Origin: Zoogloea sp.
Lineage (GTDB): Bacteria; Pseudomonadota; Gammaproteobacteria; Burkholderiales; Rhodocyclaceae
NCBI GenBank assembly: GCA_023150095.1
Contig: JAKLLO010000019.1
Span: 1-54,964, forward strand
Length of the DNA stretch: 54,964 nucleotides
Direction: 5' to 3'
In this document: in pieces, positions 28,601 to 35,779 of the stretch
Layout of the letters: each line of letters starts with the position of its first letter
Numbering within the stretch: the first letter of the stretch is position 1
Position numbers and translations under genes: made by a program
Notes under the pieces: generated by a model
What the model was told of the DNA's origin: nothing
The model's input: the letters and a program-made list of their open reading frames with translations, nothing else
The model's database searches: none

Positions 28601-31600
28601 CGGTCTGGCGCTGGCGTTCGGCCAGGTTGCGGGGCATCAGCACGATGGAGGCGTTGCCGATTTCGCCGGTGTGGATGCCGAGCCGCTGGCGCTGGCTGAG
28701 GGCGCCGCGCACCAGGTAGCGGTCGATCACCCCTTCGGCGGCGGCGATCGGGTCGCCCCGGTAGTGGCCGCACAGCACCGGGATATGCACGAAGCGCAGG
28801 TCCATCGCGGTGACGGAGACCTTCAGGCTGCGGTTGCGGCTGCGCGGCGCCGCCGGGCGCAGGCGGCCGCCCAGCAGGCGGGCGGTAGCTTCGGGGCGCG
28901 ACGGGAAACCGGCGGGCGGGCCGGCCCGGTATTCGCGCACCACGTCGGCGTCGCCCCCGCGGCTGACCGGCAGCGGGCCGAGCTTGCGCGGAGCACCCCG
29001 CTCGAGAAGCGATTCGATTTCCTCGAAGTAAGCCTCGGTGCTGGTGAGGCCCATGTGATCCACCGGCATCAGCCACTTGCGGTCGGCGGGCAGGCCGGGC
29101 AGGTGGCCCGAGGCCCAGGTGACCGAGCCGTCACCAGCGGGCGTCCCGCGCAGCACGATGCTGCCCCCGCCCCGCTGCTCGACGATCCCGCAGGGCGTGT
29201 TGTCGCTCTGGCCGAAGACGTAGGCGATCCGCTCGGGGGCCTTGCGCACCCAGCTGGTGTCGGCCACCCCAGTCCAGAAATCAGCCGCCTGGCGGAGCAC
29301 GTCGGCGGAGGGCTTGCCGCCCAGCTGGCGGCCGAACCAGAAGTCGTCGTTGATGGCGGCGAGGGCGTTCCAGGTGTCCGGGCTGTAGTAGTCGCGTACG
29401 GCGGTGTTGCCGGTGTCGAGGAAGCCCGGCGCCGGCAGCAGGTGCACCGCGCCGGGAAAGCCCGCGACGATGTCGAGGATCTGCTGCATGTCGTGGCGCA
29501 GGTCCACCCGTGCCAGCAGGCGGATGGTGTCGGACTGGCCCAGCAGCGTGTCCACGAACAGGTGCGAGCCGTGGTTGGGCGTGCCGAGCATCACCAGCCG
29601 GCCTTCCGGGCGGGCGACGATGGCGTCCCACAGGGCTGGCTTGTGGGCGAAGGCGGCGCGCACCACGAGGCCGCCCATGCTGTGGGCGAGGATGCGCACC
29701 GGGGTGGTGGGGTTCTTGTCGAGGAGGTCGCTCAGCCGGCCGGCGAGCTGCTCGCCGAGCCTGGCGATGGGCTGGCGCCAGTCGTAGTCGAACAACTCGA
29801 CCCGATGGGTGTCGCCGAGCTTCTGGGCGAGCTTGCCGTACGCCATGCCCACCAGCCCTGCCTCGGCCACCCTGGCCTTGCCGTCGAAGGCGATCCGGCT
29901 GAGGGCGCCGCGGGCGAGGCCGAGGGGGTCCAGCCAGACGCGCTTGCCGTCGGCGTCGAGGTTGCTGCCCATGATGCCCGGCAGGAAGACGAGGATGGGC
30001 GCGCGGGCGTCGCCGCGGGACTGGGGAGCTTTCGGCTGCGCGACGGTGTCGTCGTCGCCGAGTTCCGGCTGGGCGGGGGTGGCCCATTCGGGCAGGTCAG
30101 TCGGGGCGTCGGCCGTAAGCCAGCGGTGCAGCGCCGAGGGCAGCGGGCGGCCGTCGGCGGTGGCGGTGTCGTCGCGGAAGTAGCGGAAGTGATTGACGTT
30201 TTCGCCCTGCACGAAGATCGCCCGGGCACCGGCCTGCCAGGCCAGGCCGCCGTACATCGAGGCGGTGTCCACCACCAGATCGTTGTCGGCCCGGTCGAAG
30301 AACATCCAGTCGGTGAACATGGTGCCCAGGCGCTTGGCGAGGCCGCCGCCTTCGATGTCGCCGGCGATGATCGCCATGCCGGTGGTGGCCCGTTGGGGGG
30401 CTGAAGCGAGCAGCATGCCCATGGCGGCGTCCGGCAGCATGGCTTCGATGCCTGGCAGGAGGCGCGGGTCGAGGCGCCGGTTGGCGATCTCGAGGACGAT
30501 CCGGGTGAGCACCGCGATGCCCTTGTCGGTGGCGGCCTTGGCTTCGGCCGCCGCGGCAGGGCCGGCATTGGCGCCAACGACGGCGCTGGCGGTCCAGCCG
30601 CCGGCCTTGCGGATGAGGTTGAGGAGGCCCGACAGGAAGACTTCCAGGTTGTCGGTGAGGAGCGCCGTGCCCCGGGCGGGGGCGGCGACGCGCACGTAGC
30701 GCTTGATCTGGAAGCGCTTGGTGCGCAGCAGCTTGATGAGTTCGGTGAGCTTGGCCTGCTCCTGCTGGATGAAGCGTTCCAGATCGGCCTTGGCGGTGGG
30801 GGAGGTTTCGTCCTTGCGGGGCGCGGGGCGGTAGTCGCGGATCAGGTCGGTGAGGATCTCGTCGTTGCCGGGGCTGGCGTCGATGCACAGCAGATCGCCC
30901 ACGAGGCCGCCGCGGGAGTGGGTGACGATGCTGAACATCGCCTTTGCAGGCAGCACTCGGGCCAGTGCAAGGGCGTTGTCGATGGGGCTCTCGGAGAAAG
31001 TGTGGTGTTCGAAGCCGAACAGACGGCCTTCAAACTCGCCCACCAGCTTCTGCCAGCTCTGGCTGCCGGGCAGCTGGCCGAAGCCGCCGAGGGTGTGGGA
31101 GCCGGTGCCGTGGATGAAGATCAGGCCGGGCGCGGTGGTGAGCGCCTTGAGGGCCGGGGCGTCGGCGGTGAGCGCGCCGTGTTCGTCCAGGGCGCCGCCG
31201 TGCCAGGGGTAGAGGCCCGGAGCGTTGCGGCCGCGCTTCTCGATGGCCCACACGATGGCCTTGGCGCCGGCGTAGGTGCTGCCGGCGACGATCAGGTCTT
31301 CAAGCTTGCTGCCGGTGAATTCGGTGAGTTTGTCGTGGGCGGCCTTGGTGAGCTCGTCGTCCTTGAGGGCGAGGGTGGTGAGCTTGCGCCACACCCACTC
31401 GCCGATGCCCCGGCTCTGGGCGTCGCGGGGGCGCAGGGCGGTGAGATCCAGCGTGTCGTCGTCGCCGCGCAGTTCGGGGCGGGTGGCGGCAAGGCGTGCG
31501 AGGCGCTCGGCCAGCGCGTCGGCGCGGATGAAGACGGTGGTGCCGTCGTCGGCCTCGAGGGCCAGCAACCGGGTGTCGGGCTTCACGTCCACCTGGCGGC

Positions 31601-31796
31601 TGTCGTCGCCCCGGGCCCGCGGGCCGATCTCCCAGCTCTCCTCGACCTGCACGTTGGCGAGCAGGGCGTCGGGGGCTTCGTTGTCGTCGCCCCGGCTGCC
31701 GGCCCGGGCAAGGGCGGCGGGGAGTGCCGGCTTGCGGCTGGCGTCGGTTTCGGGGGCGGCGATGAGGCGCAGGGTGGGCAGGGCCGGTGTGGTCAC
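25671..31796 (-). CDS. Giant hydrolase-hydrolase-CHAT protein (2041 aa)
   Basis: Multidomain soluble protein, no signal peptide. Residues about 220-400 form an alpha/beta hydrolase with the HGTG motif (229-232) and nucleophile elbow THSRGG (Ser294). Residues about 600-925 form a second, LCAT-like hydrolase (LPGIMGSNLD; elbow AHSMGG, Ser706). Residues about 1000-1110 resemble a macro-like M17 aminopeptidase N-domain (weak). Residues about 1380-1655 are a CHAT caspase-like protease with His1514 (VSAHG) and Cys1558 (FLNCCHLG). A helical TPR-like C-region and a Lys/Pro/Ala tail follow. The GTG start has TGGAG seven bases upstream. The caspase gene ends 85 bases ahead of it on the same strand. A proteolytic and lipolytic effector is inferred; targets and trigger are unknown. 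Confidence 0.85.
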   Translation of the reverse strand: MTTPALPTLRLIAAPETDASRKPALPAALARAGSRGDDNEAPDALLANVQVEESWEIGPRARGDDSRQVDVKPDTRLLALEADDGTTVFIRADALAERLARLAATRPELRGDDDTLDLTALRPRDAQSRGIGEWVWRKLTTLALKDDELTKAAHDKLTEFTGSKLEDLIVAGSTYAGAKAIVWAIEKRGRNAPGLYPWHGGALDEHGALTADAPALKALTTAPGLIFIHGTGSHTLGGFGQLPGSQSWQKLVGEFEGRLFGFEHHTFSESPIDNALALARVLPAKAMFSIVTHSRGGLVGDLLCIDASPGNDEILTDLIRDYRPAPRKDETSPTAKADLERFIQQEQAKLTELIKLLRTKRFQIKRYVRVAAPARGTALLTDNLEVFLSGLLNLIRKAGGWTASAVVGANAGPAAAAEAKAATDKGIAVLTRIVLEIANRRLDPRLLPGIEAMLPDAAMGMLLASAPQRATTGMAIIAGDIEGGGLAKRLGTMFTDWMFFDRADNDLVVDTASMYGGLAWQAGARAIFVQGENVNHFRYFRDDTATADGRPLPSALHRWLTADAPTDLPEWATPAQPELGDDDTVAQPKAPQSRGDARAPILVFLPGIMGSNLDADGKRVWLDPLGLARGALSRIAFDGKARVAEAGLVGMAYGKLAQKLGDTHRVELFDYDWRQPIARLGEQLAGRLSDLLDKNPTTPVRILAHSMGGLVVRAAFAHKPALWDAIVARPEGRLVMLGTPNHGSHLFVDTLLGQSDTIRLLARVDLRHDMQQILDIVAGFPGAVHLLPAPGFLDTGNTAVRDYYSPDTWNALAAINDDFWFGRQLGGKPSADVLRQAADFWTGVADTSWVRKAPERIAYVFGQSDNTPCGIVEQRGGGSIVLRGTPAGDGSVTWASGHLPGLPADRKWLMPVDHMGLTSTEAYFEEIESLLERGAPRKLGPLPVSRGGDADVVREYRAGPPAGFPSRPEATARLLGGRLRPAAPRSRNRSLKVSVTAMDLRFVHIPVLCGHYRGDPIAAAEGVIDRYLVRGALSQRQRLGIHTGEIGNASIVLMPRNLAERQRQTGCGAVVVGLGEMGKLTADGVSEAVRGGVLRYLLHAADRYGEEQVGSAPGTPDGDTLHLKLASLLIGTNSALQLDVAESVKAVVLGVLMANRDFAAGEGGSAQNTNARRALVSELQFVEVFHDSAISAAHAVSRLGSTLASELKQMNFQLEAADELFVGEGVRQRLSVSPFSDYWPRLVVCDADREDTDFPADATTPRFQPPIPPENLRQLLRIYGCADKVSDGTMPTPFWLDSAPTIRYASRLKFIYMGDKARAESIVQIRQPGLVEKLCDDRLKSRSPTLYAKDSGFGTTLFQLLVPLDFKAAARQANNLLLMVDETTANLPWEMLEVDGRPMVLHTRVVRQFMTSHFRRQVVRTDSLSACVIAEPSTDGFHAQFGGADWKPRIGADGQPEPDCLDALPGAAAEGNTVARVLSEVGYEVAFVPPDAQAADVFTRLYARPYRILMVSAHGIHGKRAADGTCRSGVVLSNGLLLTAAEIGQMENVPDLVFLNCCHLGKIGTGSSRLAASLARELIDMGVRCVVAAGWEVHDGAARTFIETFFEQMTQRNASFGEAITVARATTFEAFPDHNTWGAYQAYGDPAFQLKVRRNPASDDAPMRAPNELIDWIEQRRIESRLPDAGQMLQSASKDSGFKQAAQRIKSRLRHVPERWTSLPEVQQALARLYAAYGLEGFDDARKAWLRAISEDSSRGLVPLSAIEQLANLEARQAENLSRAPDGPDALQAAAALADSALARLRFLIALSAEHPEAASGTFGSVNPERLAILGSTLKRKAVVLARSGKPWSEVVAPLLAEARDAYAQHQGTPDSAPDWNPYNYLNRLQIDALLDTEADYGKDSSTCDSAAQTRFGRTFDFFDAVMSADARLACWLHTAEGSARDLACNYLEAIRGITVTQRELDSVTAQIRILGDLLKCRGAPGDADRARLLDTVIDILHDPKKASEAPGTGAPTATPAAAKPKPKKPAAGTPKAGAGKKKEN

Positions 31797-31829
31797 AGCG
31801 GAACTCCAGATCGGGGGCCGTCAGGCAAG

Positions 31830-31852
31830 CCGGCCCGCACAGGGCGGGCCGG
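31830..31852 (-). promoter_or_regulatory. GC-rich hairpin between the caspase and CHAT genes
   Basis: A perfect 9-bp stem (CCGGCCCGC / GCGGGCCGG) with an ACAGG loop sits in the 85-base gap. It lacks a T-tract on the minus strand. It may protect or attenuate the message so that less CHAT protein than caspase is made. Confidence 0.5.
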
Positions 31853-31881
31853 GGTTGGGTGCGGATTGCGTGGCGTGGCGC

Positions 31882-32682
31882 TCAGGAAAAGACCTTCCAC
31901 GCCTTGGCGGTGCGGCTACCAAAGAGCTGCGGATCCTGCGGCAACTGGTTGGTGGGCAGGTAGGTGGGGGTGATGGCCTTGAACCAGGTGGCGTAGCTGG
32001 CGCTGGCCGGCAGCGCCGCGAGCGCCTTGAGGGCGTAGTAGGTGAAGGCGCCGTTGGGGCGGCCCTTGAAGCTGGTGTCCCAGCTGTACTGGCTGTCCTT
32101 GGCGCCGGCCATCAGCAGGTCGCCGCCGCTGCGCGACAGGCCGCTGAGGGTGGGCAGGGTGAGGGCCTTGGCGGCGGGGGCCAGCGCGTCGGGTTTCATC
32201 CACACGCCGGGCGGCAGGAAGCGGGCCCGGGGCATGCCGGGGTCGAGGTCGCTGTCGTCGCCGCGGGTGACGCTGCCGGAGTGACAGCTGTCGGAGATCA
32301 GCAGCACCCGCACGCCGGCGGCGTGGTTGGCGAAGATCACCGCGATCTCGTCGTCGAGCAGCACCTTGCCGGCGCCGATGTCCCACGGGCACAGGGCTTC
32401 GTCGCGGCCGTCGGGTTCGTCGCCGTTCTGGTCGGGCACCCAGGTGCCGTGGCCGGAATAGGTGATGACCACGGTGTCGCCCTTGGCCGCACCCGAGATG
32501 AGGCTGCTCATGGCGGCGACCATGGCCGCCTTGGTGGCCTGGGCGTCGAGCAGCTTGGTGACGGTGAAGCCGCGGGCAGCGAGGGCGGCAGCCCAGTCGT
32601 TGGCGTCGTTGACGCAGCCCTTCAGGTCGTTCTGGGTGCCTGGATAATCATTGATGCCGATGCACAGTGCCTTCTTGGTCAT
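31882..32682 (-). CDS. Caspase family protease (metacaspase-like)
   Basis: A 266-residue peptidase C14 protein made of a caspase fold and little else. The catalytic His is His78 in TYSGHGTW and the catalytic Cys is Cys133 in SDSCHSGS. The acidic DGRDEALCPWD segment matches the metacaspase S1 pocket, which predicts cleavage after Arg or Lys. The N-terminus KKALCIGINDYPG is the usual first strand. There is no signal peptide. The ATG at 32682 is chosen because GGAAGGAG sits 7 bases upstream; an in-frame TTG at 32688 overlaps that site. It precedes the CHAT-hydrolase gene on the same strand, and the two probably act together, for example caspase activating or being activated by the larger protein (inference). 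Confidence 0.9.
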   Translation of the reverse strand: MTKKALCIGINDYPGTQNDLKGCVNDANDWAAALAARGFTVTKLLDAQATKAAMVAAMSSLISGAAKGDTVVITYSGHGTWVPDQNGDEPDGRDEALCPWDIGAGKVLLDDEIAVIFANHAAGVRVLLISDSCHSGSVTRGDDSDLDPGMPRARFLPPGVWMKPDALAPAAKALTLPTLSGLSRSGGDLLMAGAKDSQYSWDTSFKGRPNGAFTYYALKALAALPASASYATWFKAITPTYLPTNQLPQDPQLFGSRTAKAWKVFS

Positions 32683-32752
32683 GATCAATCTCCTTCCGGG
32701 GAAGGGGCCGCCTACGTGCGTGCGGCCCGAGAAATGACAAACGCCCTGTGCT

Positions 32753-32781
32753 CAGTTAAGCAGAGCGGCATGAAAGGTCAA
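32753..32781 (-). promoter_or_regulatory. Predicted promoter of the caspase-CHAT operon
   Basis: On the minus strand TTGACC (32776-32781) and TAACTG (32753-32758) are 17 bases apart. The -35 is good and the -10 is poor, which would give low basal expression. The leader of about 65 bases contains a 7-bp GGGCCGC/GCGGCCC hairpin (32705-32728). Confidence 0.45.
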
Positions 32782-32830
32782 TGGCTATCCGATGAAGGGT
32801 TGACGTAGGGACAGAAAAACCCGTGCGCTG

Positions 32831-33757
32831 CTACCCGCGGGGTACGGCAGCGAGGGCCTGCAAGGCGCTCACCTGATCGAGAACCGGCTGCGGAACGGGT
32901 ATCCGGCCGGCCAGCATGGCCTGGATCAGGGCTGCATTGGCAGTGATTTCCGGGTTGTCGGGCATGCCGTCGACGGGCGGGGCGCCGCCTTCTTCGGCCG
33001 GGAAGGCGATGCTGGCCACGCCGTTGGCAAAGGCTTCGAGCTGGGGCCGGCGGCGGGGGTTGGCGAAGGCCTCGCCCTCGGTGCCGCGCAGCAGCATGCC
33101 GGTGCCGCCCTGGGCCACCAGGTGGGCGTGCATCCGTTCGAGGTATTCGGGGTGGGTCACCGATACCACCCGGACGCTGTGGCCGGGGGCCGGATCGAGG
33201 AGCTTGGCGAGGGTGTGGGCGCTGTTGCGCACGCCCAGGCGCACCCGCGTGGCGAGGATCGGCTCGAGCCCCGGGGCGAGCAGGTCGAGGGGCAGGCAGG
33301 CCAGATGACGGCTGGCGAGCTGGGTTTCGGCCTCGGCGATGCTGGCGGCGGGCTGGATGTCGAGGGCGGCGAGGAGCTCGAAGGGGCTGACCCGGCTTTC
33401 AAAGTCGTGACGGCCCTGGATCAGCACCGGGACGCCGGCGCGGGCGAGCAGCAGGGCCACCAGCGGCATCAGGTTGGCCTGGCGGCGGGCGCCGTTGTAG
33501 GTGGGCAGCACCACCAGTCGCGGGCCGGCCGGCACGGCGACGCGAGCGGTGCGGGCGTCGAGGGCGCGCTGGAAGCCGAGGAGTTCGTCGAGGGATTCGG
33601 CCTTGATGCGCATCGACAGGATGATGGCGCCCAGCTCCAGATCCGGCACGCGGCCGTCCATCATGTCGCCGAAGAGGGATTCGGCCTGGTCGATGGTGAG
33701 GGGCTTGGAGCCTTTCGGCCCGCGGCCGATCTCCTTGATGAAGGGGGCGTAGGACAT
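32831..33757 (-). CDS. ybiB: YbiB/TrpD2-type DNA-binding protein family
   Basis: Member of the glycosyltransferase family 3 fold related to anthranilate phosphoribosyltransferase (308 residues). The helical N-domain carries KPLTIDQAESLFGDMMDG with LGAIILSMRIKAES, typical of that fold. The glycine-rich phosphoribosyl pyrophosphate loop of true TrpD is not evident: the stretch LPTYNGARRQANLMPL stands where it is expected, as in the YbiB/TrpD2 subgroup, which binds nucleic acid in E. coli. So enzymatic tryptophan synthesis is unlikely. The ATG at 33757 is used since family members begin just before FIKEIGRG. It lies upstream of the caspase gene on the same strand with 148 bases between, so a functional link is uncertain. 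Confidence 0.82.
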   Translation of the reverse strand: MSYAPFIKEIGRGPKGSKPLTIDQAESLFGDMMDGRVPDLELGAIILSMRIKAESLDELLGFQRALDARTARVAVPAGPRLVVLPTYNGARRQANLMPLVALLLARAGVPVLIQGRHDFESRVSPFELLAALDIQPAASIAEAETQLASRHLACLPLDLLAPGLEPILATRVRLGVRNSAHTLAKLLDPAPGHSVRVVSVTHPEYLERMHAHLVAQGGTGMLLRGTEGEAFANPRRRPQLEAFANGVASIAFPAEEGGAPPVDGMPDNPEITANAALIQAMLAGRIPVPQPVLDQVSALQALAAVPRG

Positions 33758-33946
33758 GGCGGGAATCAGGTGCAGAGGGATGATCCGCCGAGTGTAGCGG
33801 AAGGCCCGGGCGAGGGGAGGCGCGTGGGGCTGACTTTCCGTCGAGCTTTCCATTGCGCGGGCGGGGAGCTATCTTGCCTTGAGGCCGCCGCGTGATGCTG
33901 GGCGGTTTTCATTCCCCGAAAAACCCGCGCCTGAAGGAGCCCGCCC

Positions 33947-34816
33947 ATGCCACCCATTGCCGCAACAGCCCAGATCGGGACGACATATCTTGATGTGAAT
34001 GGCCAGGCCTATCCGCTGATGGCCTGCGTGCTGCCGGACATCAGCTGGGACGTGATTCCGCTCCCTGCGCAGGGCGGAGGGCGCCGGCTCGGACAGGTTC
34101 GCTTCGGGACGCTGACGGTGCGCTTCACGCCGCCGTCGATGGCGCCGCTGGCGGGCTGGGTGGAGGCCCTGACGAGCGGCCGGGTCGATCCGCTCGACTT
34201 GGGGGTGCTCCACACCGACGGGAACGGCAAGGTGCGCTACAGCCTGGCCCTGAAGGGCTGCATCCTCACCGAGCTGCGCTTTCCCGAGTGCTCGGCGGCG
34301 GGCAAGGACGTCTATGCGATCGAGGCGGTGTTCGAACCCGAGCACGTAGCGGCCGGGCCGATCGGGGGCGCGGTGAAGTCGGCTGCGCCGGGGCGGGCCA
34401 AGAAGTGGCTGGCGTCGAACTTCGTGGTTACCGTGCCAGGCCTGCCGAGCGGGCGGATCAGCCGGGTCGGCGCGGTCACGCTCTCGCGCAGCCTGGTGCA
34501 GGAGGATGACCGGTTTGGCGGGCGGCTGCTGGTGGGGGCGCTCGCTTGCTCGCCGTTGGCCCTGACTGTGACCGGGCCGGACTGTGTCCAGTGGCGCGAC
34601 GCGGTGTTGAAGCTGACGGCCAGCGGGGCACGCGGCGATCCGGTGGCGATCGGCGTCGAGCTGCGCGACACTGCCCTCAAGGCCGTGCTGGCGAATCTGA
34701 GCTTCCAGACCATCGGCCTCTCCGGGTTCAGTTTCGATCCGAGTGGAGGCGGCAGCGGCGCGGTGACGGCGACCGCCCGATTCGAGCTGGATACGCTGAA
34801 ATTCCAGGTGAACTGA
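33947..34816 (+). CDS. Tandem phage tail-tube-like (gp19-like) protein
   Basis: I do not recognise an exact family. The 289-residue product looks like two copies of a beta-rich unit. Copy 1 spans about 20-130 and copy 2 about 155-289. Both show a hydrophobic strand, then a W-containing helix (PLAGWVEALTSGR; VQWRDAVLKLTASG), then strands ending in a Phe-Glu element (AIEAVFEPEHV; TARFELDTLKF). This order resembles the T4 gp19-type tail tube fold. A stretch PGLPSGRISRVGAVTLSR in copy 2 also fits such proteins. There is no signal peptide. AAGGAG lies 7 bases before the ATG. It stands divergent from ybiB, and no other phage or injection-system gene is near. Confidence 0.55.
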   Translation: MPPIAATAQIGTTYLDVNGQAYPLMACVLPDISWDVIPLPAQGGGRRLGQVRFGTLTVRFTPPSMAPLAGWVEALTSGRVDPLDLGVLHTDGNGKVRYSLALKGCILTELRFPECSAAGKDVYAIEAVFEPEHVAAGPIGGAVKSAAPGRAKKWLASNFVVTVPGLPSGRISRVGAVTLSRSLVQEDDRFGGRLLVGALACSPLALTVTGPDCVQWRDAVLKLTASGARGDPVAIGVELRDTALKAVLANLSFQTIGLSGFSFDPSGGGSGAVTATARFELDTLKFQVN

Positions 34817-34905
34817 TGGCCGGGCCGGCGGCCTGCCGGTTTCCCTACTTCCCTTGCCCGGGGCGGGCCGCTAACCTCTCGCTTTTTTGAGCGCGGGAGC
34901 AGGGC

Positions 34906-35778
34906 ATGAAAATCGGGTTCGTCGGTCTGGGCATCATGGGGCGCCCGATGGCGCTCAACATCCTGAAGGGCGGTTTTGATCTGACCGTCTGGGCGCGCCG
35001 GGCCGAATCCATGGCGCCGCTGCTGGAAGCCGGCGCGAAGGGCGCCGCCAGCCCGGCCGAGGTGGCCGCGGCCTGTGACATCGTGGTGTCGATGGTCTCG
35101 GACGCGCCGGACGTGGAGGCGGTGGCCCTGGGCGCCGGTGGCGTGGCCGAGGGCGCCAAGCCGGGCCTGATCTACATCGACATGAGCACCATCGCGCCGG
35201 CGGCGGCCCAGTCGATCGCCGCGCGGCTGGCCGAAAAGGGTGTGACCATGCTCGACGCGCCGGTGTCCGGCGGTGAGGTGGGCGCCATCAACGCCGGCCT
35301 CACCATCATGGTGGGCGGCGACGAGGCCGCCTTCGAGAAGGCGAAGCCTGTGCTGGCCTGCATGGGCAAGTCGGTCAATCTGATCGGCGGTGCGGGCGCC
35401 GGCCAGGTGACCAAGGCGTGCAACCAGATCCTCACCGGCGTGACGGTGATGGCGGTGGCCGAGGCCTTCAACTTTGCCCGCAAGAGCGGCGTGGATGCGG
35501 GCAAGGTGCGCGAGGCGCTGCTGGGCGGGTTTGCCTACAGCCGCATCCTCGAGAACCACGGCCAGCGCATGCTCGACCGCAACTTCAAGCCGGGCTTCAA
35601 GGCCTGGATGCACCAGAAGGACATGAACATCGTGGTGCAGGAGGCGCACCGCCTGGGCCTGATGCTGCCCACCAGCGCCGCCACGGCCCAGCTCTTCAAC
35701 GCCATCGTGGGCAGCGGCATGGGCGAGGAGGATTCCATCGCCGCGCTGAAGCTGCTCGAAGGCCTGTCGGGGGGCTGA
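34906..35778 (+). CDS. NAD(P)-dependent 3-hydroxyacid dehydrogenase (GarR/MmsB type), copy 1
   Basis: Cytosolic oxidoreductase of the beta-hydroxyacid dehydrogenase family (290 residues). The Rossmann motif GFVGLGIMGRPM is at the N-terminus, the substrate loop is DAPVSGGEVGA, and the catalytic Lys is in GAGQVTKACNQ (about residue 172), followed by the KDMN motif. Sequence features favour 2-hydroxy-3-oxopropionate (tartronate semialdehyde) reductase, but 3-hydroxyisobutyrate dehydrogenase cannot be excluded. A paralogue starts one base after its stop, so the pair is an operon and probably a tandem duplication. Confidence 0.88.
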   Translation: MKIGFVGLGIMGRPMALNILKGGFDLTVWARRAESMAPLLEAGAKGAASPAEVAAACDIVVSMVSDAPDVEAVALGAGGVAEGAKPGLIYIDMSTIAPAAAQSIAARLAEKGVTMLDAPVSGGEVGAINAGLTIMVGGDEAAFEKAKPVLACMGKSVNLIGGAGAGQVTKACNQILTGVTVMAVAEAFNFARKSGVDAGKVREALLGGFAYSRILENHGQRMLDRNFKPGFKAWMHQKDMNIVVQEAHRLGLMLPTSAATAQLFNAIVGSGMGEEDSIAALKLLEGLSGG

Positions 35779-35779
35779 G

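Noticed and set aside
32831-33757. Anthranilate phosphoribosyltransferase TrpD
   Set aside because: The glycine-rich PRPP loop is not evident and no trp genes are nearby; it fits YbiB/TrpD2 better.
33758-33946. Possible promoters TTTCCA-N17-TATCTT (plus) and TACACT (minus) in the ybiB divergent gap
   Set aside because: Only about four of six matches per element for the plus one and no -35 for the minus one; too weak to list.
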